NCBI GenBank assembly: GCA_965201085.1 | Contig: CBDAVS010000010.1 | Location: 323,794-387,793, forward strand | Origin: JAPOUP01 sp965201085 | GTDB taxonomy: Bacteria; Pseudomonadota; Alphaproteobacteria; Rhodobacterales; Rhodobacteraceae | DNA: 64,000 nt | Direction of reading: 5' to 3' | Part shown: positions 1-8,901 of the stretch, one piece after another | Position numbering within the stretch: the stretch's first letter is position 1 | Layout of the letters: the number at the start of each line of letters is the position of its first letter | Made by a program: the position numbers and the translations under genes | Notes under the pieces: model-generated | Databases searched by the model: none | The model's input: the letters and a program-made list of their open reading frames with translations, nothing else | Told to the model about the DNA's origin: nothing

Positions 1-1
1 A

Positions 2-841
2 GAGATTGTAGGAACTTCGCGGTCCTCCGAGACAAGAGAGACAGCGAGGGAAATCGGGCTGTGTGACCGGGTGGTCGATACGACCGGTGAAGCCGTCGCC
101 GATGCCGACCTCATTGTTCTGGCGGTTCCCGTCGGAGCGATGGGATCTGTGGCAAAGGATATCGGCCCGCATCTCAAGTCCGGCGCCACTGTCACTGATG
201 TCGGTTCGGTGAAACGACCGGTTATTGACATTGTGGCGCCACATATTCCCGGCCATGTCCATTTTATCCCCGGCCATCCACTGGCGGGAACGGAACACAG
301 CGGTCCCCGCTCCGGATTCGCCACTCTGTTCGAGAACCGCTGGTGCCTGCTGATTCCCGAAGGGAGAACCGATCCCGAGGCATTGTGGCGGCTACGCGCG
401 CTATGGGAAACGATTGGTGCCAATGTTCAAGAGATGGATGCTGACCACCACGATCTGGTGTTGGCCGTGACAAGCCACGTACCGCATCTGATCGCCTACA
501 CGATGGTTGGTGTCGCGGACGACCTGAAGCGGGTCACGGACTCGGAAGTGGTCAACTATTCCGCGGCGGGATTCAGGGATTTCACCCGAATCGCCGCCAG
601 TGATCCAACGATGTGGCGCGATGTTTTCCTCGCGAACAAAGACGCGACGTTGGAAATCCTGGGCCGGTTCACCGAAGAGCTTTTCGCTCTTCAGCGGGCC
701 ATTCGCACCGGCGACGGCGACCAGTTGTTCGATTATTTTACGCGGACCCGGGCAATCAGACGGGGAATCATCGAAGCGGGACAGGATACCGAAGCTCCGG
801 ATTTCGGGCGAACGGACACCCGAGAGTTACCTTCGGATTGA
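2..841 (+). CDS. Prephenate/arogenate dehydrogenase, 5'-truncated by window edge
   Basis: NAD(P)-dependent oxidative decarboxylation of prephenate or arogenate in tyrosine synthesis. The reading frame is open from base 2, before the first ATG at 71, so the N-terminal Rossmann glycine loop lies left of the window. Seen here are the Rossmann strand LIVLAVPVGAM, the conserved segment DVGSVK, the substrate-binding motif GHPLAGTEHSG and the helical dimerisation domain with TSHVPHLIAY. The protein stops shortly after the helical domain and has no ACT domain. The family is clear; prephenate versus arogenate preference cannot be told from the sequence. A 172-base gap separates it from the broken gene to its right. 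Confidence 0.93.
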   Translation, partial: EIVGTSRSSETRETAREIGLCDRVVDTTGEAVADADLIVLAVPVGAMGSVAKDIGPHLKSGATVTDVGSVKRPVIDIVAPHIPGHVHFIPGHPLAGTEHSGPRSGFATLFENRWCLLIPEGRTDPEALWRLRALWETIGANVQEMDADHHDLVLAVTSHVPHLIAYTMVGVADDLKRVTDSEVVNYSAAGFRDFTRIAASDPTMWRDVFLANKDATLEILGRFTEELFALQRAIRTGDGDQLFDYFTRTRAIRRGIIEAGQDTEAPDFGRTDTRELPSD

Positions 842-1013
842 TCGGGCCTCCGTTTGTCGGCAATTCCTTGGGCCCGTTCTGAACATCATCGCTTGGCCCT
901 GAAGCATCCCGTCCCTTGATGCGATCCGTGAACTTCACATCATTGCCCGTTGGCAGGGATCTTGATTGAAATGTCATGCGTTGATGGGTGGATTCCAGTC
1001 GGGGCTATCCACA

Positions 1014-2000
1014 TTAAGCCGCTTCAATCCGTTCCACAAATTCATCGATAAGCCGTAGAAAGCCCATTCGGGCGTCGGTAAGCGACCTGACCCATTCAAG
1101 GTATTGAGGATGATTCGGTGTGATGCCATCCCTTTCGATTCCCGATCGGAGGATGTTTCCGACACCATTCGCCATATCCAGCGCTAAAGTCAAAAGATCA
1201 TCCCGATCTTTCTCAAAACGCGGATCCTTGGTTCCGTCGTCTATTTCCATCACCAAGAGCCGGATCACCGGCGGAATTCGTTTGACGGCGTGACTGGGTC
1301 TGTCGGCATCGATGCCACTGTAGGGCGCGATGTGATCCCTTTGGGTTCGACCGTTCATGCTGCGGATGGAACTGGCCAGGTCACCAGGGCCTTGTCCAGC
1401 CGTCTGATCGGCGTTCCTTCGGGTCGATACCCCGGTGACCCAGCACGGCTTTAGCAAGGAATTCCACCGCACCCGAAGAGTCGGAGACGAGATCGTCGGC
1501 GCACCCATCCGCTCACCGACAGTCCAGTTCGCTGGCCGTCACCGCCGGAGGAATGGCTTTCCCCACCCGGTTCAACGTCTTGCCCAGATACCTGCGATAT
1601 GTTTCCGGTTCAAGATAGGGCTTCTTTCCCTCCGGTCTGTGCCATTCCCCGGACAGGGTTATACCGTCCCGAACGATTGAATGGCCGATGTCACGGATTT
1701 GTCCCATGCGTCGAGCCGCCTCGCTTGCCGGCAATCCCAGCAGCTGCATGTCAAGGTCCAGGTTTTCGATGGGCAGACCTGATGGAACAGCACCGATGCG
1801 GGTGCCGCGCCGAGTGATGAAGGCGATGTCCCAGTCGCTATCGGGACGGTGCGTGCCGCGGGCGCGCGAGCCAATCAGCACCGCAGCGAAGCGCTCGGCC
1901 ATGCGGCCAATGTCTGGGCCGACGTACGCCGCAATAGGGCGAGACCGGCTTCGTCCGATGCTGGGAGCGTGGGTTTCACGATTGATGGTGGTGCGCTCAT
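1014..2000 (-). pseudogene. Broken MNT-HEPN nucleotidyltransferase gene
   Basis: The likely original start is the ATG at 2000 (MSAPPSIVKPTLPASDEAG). A frameshift near 1900 leads into the nucleotidyltransferase motif GSRARGTHRPDSDWDIAF, where the GS and DxD residues of the minimal nucleotidyltransferase fold are intact. The frame stops at a TGA (1513-1515), but the same frame continues beyond it with DDLVSDSSGAVEFLAKAVLG, which looks like the start of a HEPN helical domain. Another frameshift near 1385 leads into the last part, ending VDEFVERIEAA-like residues at 1014. So one polypeptide with MNT then HEPN domains is broken by at least two frameshifts and one stop. Known MNT-HEPN pairs act as toxin-antitoxin systems in which the MNT protein AMPylates the HEPN RNase; a fused form would be a variant. 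Function is inferred. Confidence 0.7.
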
Positions 2001-2130
2001 CGCAGCTGGCTCGTCTCTGTCCATGTTCGAGCCCCGCTTTTGCTAACCCTCGGGGTGGTCGATAGCACCAAAGTTGGGGGATTATATACGGTAGTGCCCA
2101 TCCGGGCTTTTCATACCGGTCGCCTTCGGT

Positions 2131-2313
2131 TCAGTTTTTGCGGAAATCGCGGCGCGGCGCACCCCCTTTGAGGACCGCCTTTACCAACCTTTCCGGCGTT
2201 ACGGATACGCTGACATCCCGCAGCATGTCATGTTTTGTCGGCTGATACCTGCCCGACCCATTCACAGGCTTAACAGGTGCCTTTCCACTAGGCTCAACCT
2301 TCTCTCTTTTCAT
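2131..2313 (-). CDS. Small conserved IS1595 passenger protein
   Basis: A 60-residue protein beginning MKREKVEPSGK, last gene of the element. Its core RYQPTKHDMLRDVSVSVTPE resembles the small ORF at 34794-34958 in the other IS1595 subtype (GYQPSKAELERDVGIAAKPE): the shared pattern is YQP(S/T)K, then RDV, then PE and a helix ending in (R/K)A. The start was chosen because GGAGTTGATC directly before the ATG is identical in both subtypes; an upstream ATG at 2328 with its own GGAGGA is an alternative. No function is known to me. Its conservation as a third gene beside the methyltransferase-nuclease suggests a regulatory or antidote role, which is inference. Confidence 0.7.
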   Translation of the reverse strand: MKREKVEPSGKAPVKPVNGSGRYQPTKHDMLRDVSVSVTPERLVKAVLKGGAPRRDFRKN

Positions 2314-2342
2314 GATCAACTCCGTCATTTGATTTCCTCCTG

Positions 2343-3766
2343 TTACGCCGCGAGCCTCGTTATCAGGTATTCCATGCCTCTGTCGCCTTTGACCGAGTTG
2401 CAATGTCCGCACAGAAGCTGAAGGTTTCCGATGTGGTCGGTTCCGCCCTTCGATCGCGGGATGATGTGGTCGACCGTGAGGTTCCGCATCTGGAAATGCT
2501 CTCCGCATGCGTTGCAGTGCCCGCCCTGCTCGCCATACAGGGTCCGCCTGTTCCTCACGTGATTGTAGCGGATCAGCTTCCCGATATCGGTGCGCTGCGG
2601 GATGTCCGTGCGGTTGACCACCGTATGGTGCGCGAACATGCCAAGCTCATTCCTGAGCCGCAGCAGCACCAGTTCAGCGGCCTTCGGCGAGACGTCAATC
2701 CCAACCCATTACCGGTTAAGGTCCTGCGCCGCTATGCACGCCGTCGCGCAGCCGCAGAACGGGTCCAGAACCATTTCGCCTTCGTTTGATGACGCGAGGA
2801 TGATGCGCTTCAGTAGCGCAAGCGGCTTCTGGGTCGGGTAGCCGGTGCGCCCCCTGGACGCCCCCTGAACGCCGGGAATGTCCGTCATGACATCTGCCAC
2901 GCGAACGCCTTTGGTTGTTGACAGATACCGTTTGAATCTCGGCATTGTTCCTCTTTCAGGGAAATAGATCATATCCTGTGAATGAAGCCAATCAAGCCGT
3001 TCCTGGGTTGTCATGGCACTCCAGTCGTCTGGGCATTCCAGCCCTTCCGGCAATGCAGTGGGGCAAACCCAATGCAGGCCCCTTTCAGTGGGATCAATGT
3101 CCCGCCACGGCATTCCGGAGTATCCATTTGTGGTCCCCTGCGCAGTCAGCGGCTGTGTGTGGAAATGGCCTCGGCTGTCGTTTTCCTAAAGTGTTTATGG
3201 ATATAATCCTTCGAGTAAGGCGCAAAGACTGCGTTCACCGTTGTTTCTGGATTTCTGGCATATGCCAACACTGTGTCATGCACCCTTCCAATCTGATATG
3301 CTGATGCGGTTGGCGCGTTGGTCCTCTTCCATATTATTTCGTTCCTGAAATTCGATTTTCCAAACACGGCGTCCATGACCGGTTTGAGATAGTGGCTCAT
3401 GGTCGGATCGCAGTGGAGATATATGCTGCCGGTCGGCTTGAGGATGCGCCGCATCTCAAGGAGTCGCGCGGCCATGTAGATCAGATAGGCCTTATCGCTT
3501 TTGGTCATGGCCGCGGCGATGACCCGGTTAAGGGCCGGTTCCTTCGCCTCGATCAGGTCAAGCCATGCGATGTCCACGTCCGCCAGCGTCCACGTGTCCC
3601 TGAACGCCGCCCCCGCCGCTTCGCTACCGATCGGCGCCGCGTAGTTGGTTTTCGAGTTGAACGGCGGATCAAGGTAGATCAGGTCAACAGACGCGCTGTT
3701 CATGCCTCGCATGATCGGGAGATTGTCACCCGTCCAGACCGTCTGGTTGGACCAGTTAGCTTCCAC
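2343..3766 (-). pseudogene. DNA methyltransferase-HNH nuclease fusion, frameshifted (IS1595 passenger)
   Basis: Starts with GTG at 3766 just after the transposase. The first part has the beta-class amino-methyltransferase motif IV (LIYLDPPFNSKTNY) and HCDPTMSHYLK. Near 3190, at a run of four A, the frame must move by -1 to continue into NDSRGHFHTQPLTAQG and the middle region. That region has motif I at its end (VLDPFCGCAT), so motif IV precedes motif I as in the beta class. An in-frame TAA (2709-2711) interrupts DLNR*WVGID. The frame then continues into an HNH domain: CNACGEHF, DHIIPRSKGG, LLCGHCNSVKG. The homologous protein would be one chain of about 470 residues joining methylation and cleavage. 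Both defects are shared by the second copy, so they predate its duplication. Confidence 0.8.
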
Positions 3767-3769
3767 CGG

Positions 3770-4747
3770 TCAGTGCCTCGCCCCGGAGGGGAGTCCGTTG
3801 TCGGCGATCAGATCCATGTAGCGCAGCCGCCTGCCGTCCATACCGCCGACCATGGATCGCATCTGGTCAATTGTGTCGGCTTCCCTGACGTTGTGCCTTC
3901 CGACGAATTCCCGGACGTATCGGTTCATGTGCTTTCTGCTCATCTTGTGGAAGGTGCCTTTGTGCGCCCTCTTGAGCATTGACCAGAAGGACTCCATGCC
4001 GTTGGTGTAGACCTTGCCCTTGACGTATTCGCCTGCGCTGTGGCTAACGCTTTCATGCCGCCGCCTGATCCCGACATAGCCTTTCGCGTCGTCGGTGTAG
4101 ACCTGTGCCGTCGGTTCGGTGCGTTCCTCGACGAAGCCCTGAAGCGTCTTCGCCTTGGTGTCCGGCACCACCTTAGCGGCGACCTGGCTGGTCTCCCGAT
4201 CCTTCACCCCGACAACCACCGTCTTGCCAACCGTTCCACGTCCGGCGTTAAGCCTGTCATTCGCGTGCTTGTTCCGTTCCCTGCCGCCCATATAGGTTTC
4301 GTCGGCTTCCACGGGACCTACAAACGGAAGGTTGACTCCATCATCCTCAAGCGCCTTCCGCAGTCGCATGGCAAGGTGCCATGCCGATTTCTGGGTTATC
4401 TCAAGATCGCGGTGCAGTTTCATGCTGGATACGCCCTTGAGGTTTGTCGACATAAGGTAAATCGCGATCGCCCATACCTTGAAGCCCAGATTGGACGCTT
4501 CCATGCATGTGCCGGTGCGAACCGAAAACCGTTTGCGGCACCCCTTTTCCCTGCATCGGTAAGGCATCGTTTTGTGCTGGGCACCGGAAAGAACACGGAC
4601 GGATCCGCAGTGTGGGCAGTGAGGACCTTCCGGCCAACGCTCTTTCACAAACCATTCCTCGGCAGCCGCGTCATCGGGGAACATCATGAAAAGGCCTGTT
4701 AGGCTAATGCCTTTGCGGTGGTGCTTGCCAGGTGCTTTCGGTGCCAT
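3770..4747 (-). CDS. IS1595-family (ISXO2-like) transposase
   Basis: A 325-residue transposase that moves the surrounding element. An N-terminal zinc ribbon is visible with Cys at about residues 44, 47, 65 and 70 (CPHC then CREKGC). The catalytic core shows ADETYMGG (Asp at about 149), VYTDD (about 219) and YTNGMESFW (Asn 249, Glu 252), the ISXO2 DDE-type pattern. The frame is complete with no breaks, so it may be active. Compared with the copy at 59298-60275 the changes cluster in residues about 160-215, including VVPDTKAK versus VVTDTKAK. The passenger gene starts 4 bases after its stop codon, so the two are probably translated together. Confidence 0.93.
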   Translation of the reverse strand: MAPKAPGKHHRKGISLTGLFMMFPDDAAAEEWFVKERWPEGPHCPHCGSVRVLSGAQHKTMPYRCREKGCRKRFSVRTGTCMEASNLGFKVWAIAIYLMSTNLKGVSSMKLHRDLEITQKSAWHLAMRLRKALEDDGVNLPFVGPVEADETYMGGRERNKHANDRLNAGRGTVGKTVVVGVKDRETSQVAAKVVPDTKAKTLQGFVEERTEPTAQVYTDDAKGYVGIRRRHESVSHSAGEYVKGKVYTNGMESFWSMLKRAHKGTFHKMSRKHMNRYVREFVGRHNVREADTIDQMRSMVGGMDGRRLRYMDLIADNGLPSGARH

Positions 4748-4838
4748 GCCTGATTCCTTTCTTGGGCATCATTGTATATGCCGCTTATAAGGCAGTCAAC
4801 AGAAAATGGGCACTAACGTATATAATCCCCCAAAGTTG

Positions 4839-5269
4839 TGCAAACCAAAAATCTGTAGAACTATGAGACGATTTGGCTTAATTTGTCAAGAAAATTTATT
4901 GCTCAATACCCAAAGAAAGCAGGCGAACCAGCTGATCCGCTGACGATAGCCGGAGGCTCGCTCCGGCCTGGTTCGTGTGGACTGTAAACGTGCGATCCGG
5001 TTGTCTTTGTCACGACATCCCATCGCCAAACCTGTTTTAGCGCCATCGCGTCGGATTAGGGACAGCCGGCAGGGTCGGTACGGAAAGGATGGCATCCCGA
5101 GTCCACGGAATATTTACGCATCCCGTTTCCGACGGGTTGTACCACGGTGTCCGGTTCGGACAGACCAAGGGTCCAGAGTCCTTCCCGATGACAAATCCTA
5201 ATGGATCAACGGAGATAAAAACGGGACAGTTCCAGCCGGGGAATGTAAACCACTGCCATAGGCATCCGC
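4839..5269. other. Intergenic, no gene seen
   Basis: About 430 bases between the IS1595 target duplication and the 3' end of the epimerase gene. Short open frames here have no recognisable product. No tRNA and no clear terminator were seen. Confidence 0.6.
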
Positions 5270-6124
5270 TTAAGAAATCGCTATCCCCGCCTCCGATGCG
5301 CGGTCCTTTATGAACGGAAAGCCAACATCGATCACATCTTCAGGCCACTCGGCGACAGGGCGCCATACCGCGAGGCCGGAGGCTATTTCCGGTGCCAGAT
5401 AAACGAAGCTTTCCAAGGCCATAACACCGTCATAACCGACTTCCTTCAGCCCCTCGAACGTGGCCCGCCAGTCAATTGTGCCGCGCCCAGGAACGCCCCT
5501 GTTCGACTCGGACAGATGGACATAGCCCAGATGCTCGCCCGCATCGGCAAAGCCTTCCGCCATTCCAGCTTCCTCGATGTTCATATGATAGGTATCGAGA
5601 TGAATGAACACGTTGTCGGCCCCGACACGTTCGACGACAGCGGCGGTCTGGTGCGCTGTGTTTAGCAGATGGGTCTCGTAACGGTTGCAGGGCTCCACGC
5701 CCAGTTGCATGTTCAGACTCCGCGCCTTGCGGGCGACCTTCTCGACAAGTCGACACACGGCGTCGTGCTCGGCATCCGTAGGGGGTGCTTTTGTGGTCTT
5801 TCCGATGGTTCCATAGGTCACACCGGAGAGGCGTTCGGCCCCAGCTTTCCGCGCCACCTCCAACGTTAGTTCGAGATAGTCGACGGCTTCCTGCGTTCGG
5901 TGCAGGACGTCCAGTTCCGCCGGTAGTCCGAGGGAGCAGATGATTTCAAGTCGGAGACGTTCGGCGAGCTCCCGTGTGCCAGCGGAGTCATAGCCGGTCG
6001 GGTCCAGCAGCGGCGTCTCGATCACGCTGACCCCATGTTCGAGAATTCCGGGCAGCAGGCTCCGTGCTTGGATCGGATTCCAGAGCGGCATGAAAGCCAG
6101 GGAATGCAGTCCAAGCCGTGGCAT
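5270..6124 (-). CDS. Sugar phosphate isomerase/epimerase-like TIM-barrel protein (ketose 3-epimerase type)
   Basis: A 284-residue AP-endonuclease-2-like TIM barrel. It resembles the D-tagatose/D-psicose 3-epimerase family: VEPCNRYETHLLNT (metal-binding Glu), HLDTYHMNIEE (metal-binding Asp), HLSESNRGVPGRGTIDW (His and substrate-binding Arg) and a late ALESF (Glu), which would make the usual Glu-Asp-His-Glu metal site. It begins 9 bases after the ATPase gene and is the last gene of the sugar ABC operon, so it probably epimerises the imported sugar in the cytoplasm. The exact sugar cannot be read from the sequence. Confidence 0.85.
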   Translation of the reverse strand: MPRLGLHSLAFMPLWNPIQARSLLPGILEHGVSVIETPLLDPTGYDSAGTRELAERLRLEIICSLGLPAELDVLHRTQEAVDYLELTLEVARKAGAERLSGVTYGTIGKTTKAPPTDAEHDAVCRLVEKVARKARSLNMQLGVEPCNRYETHLLNTAHQTAAVVERVGADNVFIHLDTYHMNIEEAGMAEGFADAGEHLGYVHLSESNRGVPGRGTIDWRATFEGLKEVGYDGVMALESFVYLAPEIASGLAVWRPVAEWPEDVIDVGFPFIKDRASEAGIAIS

Positions 6125-6133
6125 ATCTTCTTC

Positions 6134-6877
6134 CTATCCGTGGGCGCCGACGATGTAGGAGACAACCTCCGCCATATCGGTCTCGTTACGTTTGAGGTCA
6201 GCGATTACATTGCCGCGGCGCAGAACCATGATCCGTCCACAGGCTTCGAAGATGTCGTTTAGCCGGTGGCTGATAAGTATTGCCGCTATCCCGTCCTCTT
6301 TCATCTGGTGGATCAGTTTCAATACGCTTTCGACCTCGCGAACGGCAAGCGCTGCCGTCGGCTCGTCCATGATCACAAGTTTGGGCCTGAACGTCAAAGC
6401 ACGGGCGATGGCGATGGTCTGCTGCTGCCCGCCCGATAGCATGCCGACGGGAATGTCAATTCCGGGAACATGCACGCCAAGGCTGTCAAGCATTTTTTGG
6501 GCTTCCGCGTCGATCCTCGATTTATCGACGAAGGAAGGAAATATTCCGAACAGACGCTTCGTCGGCTCCCGACCGAGAAAGATGTTGTTGGCGACATCCT
6601 GCTGTGGCGCCAGCGCAAGATCCTGATATATCATATCGATGCCGAACCCGCGACGCTCGCCCGGCTCGGAGCGGGTGATATCCCGTCCGTCAAACACCAC
6701 TTTTCCCCGATCGACCGAATAGACACCGGTGATCGCTTTCATCAGGGTTGATTTCCCGGCGCCGTTATCACCGACGAGACCGACCACTTCACCGGACGAA
6801 ACGTTCAGGTTCACGCCGTGCAGAACCTGAACCGGGCCAAAGCTCTTTTCGACCCCGCTCAGTTCAAGGATGCTCAA
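6134..6877 (-). CDS. Sugar ABC transporter ATP-binding protein
   Basis: A 247-residue single-domain ABC ATPase of the carbohydrate uptake CUT2 (ribose/xylose) group. Walker A GDNGAGKST, signature LSGGQQQ, Walker B LVIMDEPTAA and the switch His in LISHRL are all present. Classical RbsA-type proteins carry two ATPase domains; this one has a single domain, as in FrcA-like transporters, so it should act as a homodimer with the permease encoded just upstream. Its start overlaps the permease stop by 4 bases (ATGA type), indicating translational coupling. Confidence 0.92.
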   Translation of the reverse strand: MSILELSGVEKSFGPVQVLHGVNLNVSSGEVVGLVGDNGAGKSTLMKAITGVYSVDRGKVVFDGRDITRSEPGERRGFGIDMIYQDLALAPQQDVANNIFLGREPTKRLFGIFPSFVDKSRIDAEAQKMLDSLGVHVPGIDIPVGMLSGGQQQTIAIARALTFRPKLVIMDEPTAALAVREVESVLKLIHQMKEDGIAAILISHRLNDIFEACGRIMVLRRGNVIADLKRNETDMAEVVSYIVGAHG

Positions 6878-7845
6878 TGCGCCTGTCTCCCTCTGCTTCG
6901 GACCCGGTCGAGCCAGACGGCGGCGATGAGCACCGCTCCGATCGCCATCTGCTGGTAATAGGCCTGTACGGCCATCAGGTTCAGACCGTTTTGCAGCACC
7001 CCCATGATCAGGGCTCCAATCATTGTCCCGATGATCGAGCCGCGCCCCCCGAAGAGGTTCGTGCCTCCGATGATCGCCGCCGTTATCGCCAGAAGTTCAT
7101 AGTTAAGGCCAGCGGTTGGGTCACCCGTGTTCACCCGCGCAGTGAAAATCAGTCCCGCTATTCCGGCCATAAGCCCCGAGATCGTGTAGAGCAGCATACG
7201 CTGGCGACGGACATTTACGCCGGTGGCGCGGGCTGCGTTCTCGTTGTCGCCAAGAGCCAGTGTATGGTGGCCGAACGGGGTGTGCGCCAGAACGTAATGG
7301 GAGACGAGCGCGACCGCGATTAGGACAAATACAGGTGTCGGCACACCCCAGGGTCGGGCCTGTCCAAGGAACAGCACTTCATCCGGAAGCCCGTAGATGC
7401 CCCGGCCGCTGGAGATGATCAGTGCGAGGCCGCGGGCGATTCCGAGCATTCCAAGCGTTACGATGAACGCCGGTACCCGACCACGCGTTACGATGAATCC
7501 GTTCACGGCTCCGGCGGCCGCTCCGGCGGCGAGCGCGCCGATGATGGCGAAATACCACGGCCATTCGAGTGTTACGACAAGTGCCGCGCCCGAGACCGAA
7601 GCAAGCCCGAGAACCGATCCGAGCGAGAGGTCGATCCCGGCGGCGCTGATGACGAAAGTCGCGCCGATCGCCAGGATTCCAAAGGTTGCCGTGGCGAGAA
7701 TGATGTTGAAGAAGTTGTTGGCGGTCAGGAAGACCCGGACGCCGCTTCCTGTCGTCGGTGAAAACAGAGCCATTATCACGATGAGCCCCGCAAGCACGGC
7801 AAGCGACTCGACCCGGATATGGGTACGTTCAAGTAGTTTCAGCAT
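6874..7845 (-). CDS. Sugar ABC transporter permease (BPD_transp_2)
   Basis: A 323-residue hydrophobic inner-membrane permease of the CUT2 group, with about eight to ten membrane segments and the family signatures GIDLSLGSVLGLASV (conserved cytoplasmic loop) and NVRRQRMLLYTISGLMAGIAG-type coupling region. I chose the ATG at 7845 (MLKLLERTHIRVESL) rather than an upstream TTG at 7890, because the sequence in between forms a strong hairpin that sits naturally between two cistrons. It is the second gene of the operon. Confidence 0.9.
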   Translation of the reverse strand: MLKLLERTHIRVESLAVLAGLIVIMALFSPTTGSGVRVFLTANNFFNIILATATFGILAIGATFVISAAGIDLSLGSVLGLASVSGAALVVTLEWPWYFAIIGALAAGAAAGAVNGFIVTRGRVPAFIVTLGMLGIARGLALIISSGRGIYGLPDEVLFLGQARPWGVPTPVFVLIAVALVSHYVLAHTPFGHHTLALGDNENAARATGVNVRRQRMLLYTISGLMAGIAGLIFTARVNTGDPTAGLNYELLAITAAIIGGTNLFGGRGSIIGTMIGALIMGVLQNGLNLMAVQAYYQQMAIGAVLIAAVWLDRVRSRGRQAH

Positions 7846-7867
7846 GGAGTGATGTCCGGGGATGTTC

Positions 7868-7888
7868 GGGCCAGCCGATGGCTGGCCC
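7868..7888 (-). promoter_or_regulatory. Intercistronic hairpin between binding protein and permease
   Basis: A perfect 9-base-pair stem (GGGCCAGCC / GGCTGGCCC) with a 3-base loop, between the binding-protein stop and the permease start. No U run follows, so it is more likely an mRNA-stabilising or attenuating element that keeps the binding protein in excess, as is common in ABC operons. Role inferred. Confidence 0.7.
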
Positions 7889-7899
7889 AAGCGGCGGCG

Positions 7900-8859
7900 T
7901 TACTTCACGAATTCGAGCATTGGCTCGGTGCCTGCATCGATCACGGCCTTGGTCAGCACCAGGGTCGGGACGTAGATCCAGTCACCTTCGGGAGGTGTTC
8001 CCTCTTTCATCGCTTTCACCATTTCGACAGCCTGCTTACCGACAAGGTAGGGAAGTTGGGCGACCGAGGCGTTCAGGCGCCCCGCGTTGATCGACTTAAC
8101 CGCATCGGAATTGCCGTCGACGCCAATAACGGTCACCTGGTTTCCGAGACCGGCGGCGTATACGGTTTCCACGGCACCGAGCGCCATACCATCATTCGCG
8201 GCGAAGATCGCGACCAGATCCGGGTTTGAGGTCAGTATGTCGTTGGTGATGTTCGCCGCCTTGCCGCGGTCCCAGTCGCCGGGCAGAGACGCGACGATTT
8301 CCAGGCCTGGCGCCAGTTCGTCAAGTCTGTTGGCAAAACCCTGAGCGCGCTTCTGGCCGGTGATGTTGCCCGACAAGCCTTCGATCACCAGGACCGGGCC
8401 GGCTGCATCGGCACCCAACTGGCTGACCAGCCATTCCGCTCCCTGAGCGCCGGCGGCGACGTTGTCGGAGCCGATCGAAAAGGCGATTTCGACGCCGGCA
8501 TCGGCGGCGATCACGTGGTCGAGGTTGCCGTCGAGGTCGACGACCGGAATCCCCATTTCATTTGCGCGTTTCAGGCAAGGCAGCAGGATCGTCGAGTTGA
8601 TCGCGGCGGTGATCATCGCGTCGGGCTGGCGCTCGAGCATGGTGTTGCAGACGTTCAGCTGCGGTTCGGCCGCCTGATCGCTTTCAACCGCCTGCAGGTA
8701 GTATTCGACCCCTGCCGCTTCGGCACCTTCGCGCACGCCGAGTTCCATCGCGCCCCAGAACGGGTTTGACAGGGTTTTCATAAGAACGCCATAGGTCTCC
8801 GCTTGGACGGGGAGTGCGATCATGCCGATGATCGCCGTTGCGGTTAGTTTCTTGAGCAT
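7900..8859 (-). CDS. Sugar ABC transporter substrate-binding protein
   Basis: A 319-residue periplasmic binding protein of the LacI/ribose-binding type (Peripla_BP_4). It begins with a signal peptide MLKKLTATAIIGMIALPVQA followed by the mature start ETYGVLMKTLSNPFW. Typical features are the ligand-loop segment NPFWGAMELGVREGAE, IEGLSGNITGQKRAQGF, AIFAANDGMALGAVE and VIGVDGNSDAVKSI. A good ribosome site AGGAGAATAGCA precedes the ATG. It is the first gene of the four-gene operon with permease, ATPase and epimerase. No regulator gene lies beside it. Confidence 0.93.
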   Translation of the reverse strand: MLKKLTATAIIGMIALPVQAETYGVLMKTLSNPFWGAMELGVREGAEAAGVEYYLQAVESDQAAEPQLNVCNTMLERQPDAMITAAINSTILLPCLKRANEMGIPVVDLDGNLDHVIAADAGVEIAFSIGSDNVAAGAQGAEWLVSQLGADAAGPVLVIEGLSGNITGQKRAQGFANRLDELAPGLEIVASLPGDWDRGKAANITNDILTSNPDLVAIFAANDGMALGAVETVYAAGLGNQVTVIGVDGNSDAVKSINAGRLNASVAQLPYLVGKQAVEMVKAMKEGTPPEGDWIYVPTLVLTKAVIDAGTEPMLEFVK

Positions 8860-8889
8860 TGCTATTCTCCTATTCTGCGTGCCTGGTTT

Positions 8890-8901
8890 GGAAAGCGCTT
8901 C
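8890..8901. promoter_or_regulatory. Putative LacI-family operator
   Basis: GGAAAGCGCTTC, with the perfect palindrome AAGCGCTT at 8893-8900, lies about 31 bases upstream of the binding-protein start. This is the typical operator core for LacI-family sugar regulators. The regulator is not encoded in this window, so the match rests on the site alone. Confidence 0.55.

Larger units (their letters stand above)
2077..4830 (-). mobile_element. IS1595-family element with methyltransferase-HNH passenger, copy 1
   Basis: A 2754-base element with 24-base imperfect terminal inverted repeats: the left end begins GGGGATTATATACGGTAGTG and the right end, read inward, begins GGGGATTATATACGTTAGTG. It is flanked by a perfect 8-base target duplication CAAAGTTG at 2069-2076 and 4831-4838, the size typical of IS1595. 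Gene order from the right end is transposase, methyltransferase-HNH, small conserved ORF. A second copy of identical length is at 57605-60358 and a related subtype at 34729-37567. Confidence 0.93.

Noticed and set aside
3180..3200. Programmed -1 frameshift in the methyltransferase-HNH passenger
   Set aside because: A -1 shift at the four-A run would restore the frame, but the codons around it do not form a standard X-XXY-YYZ slippery heptamer, and a further in-frame TAA lies downstream. Simple mutation is more likely.
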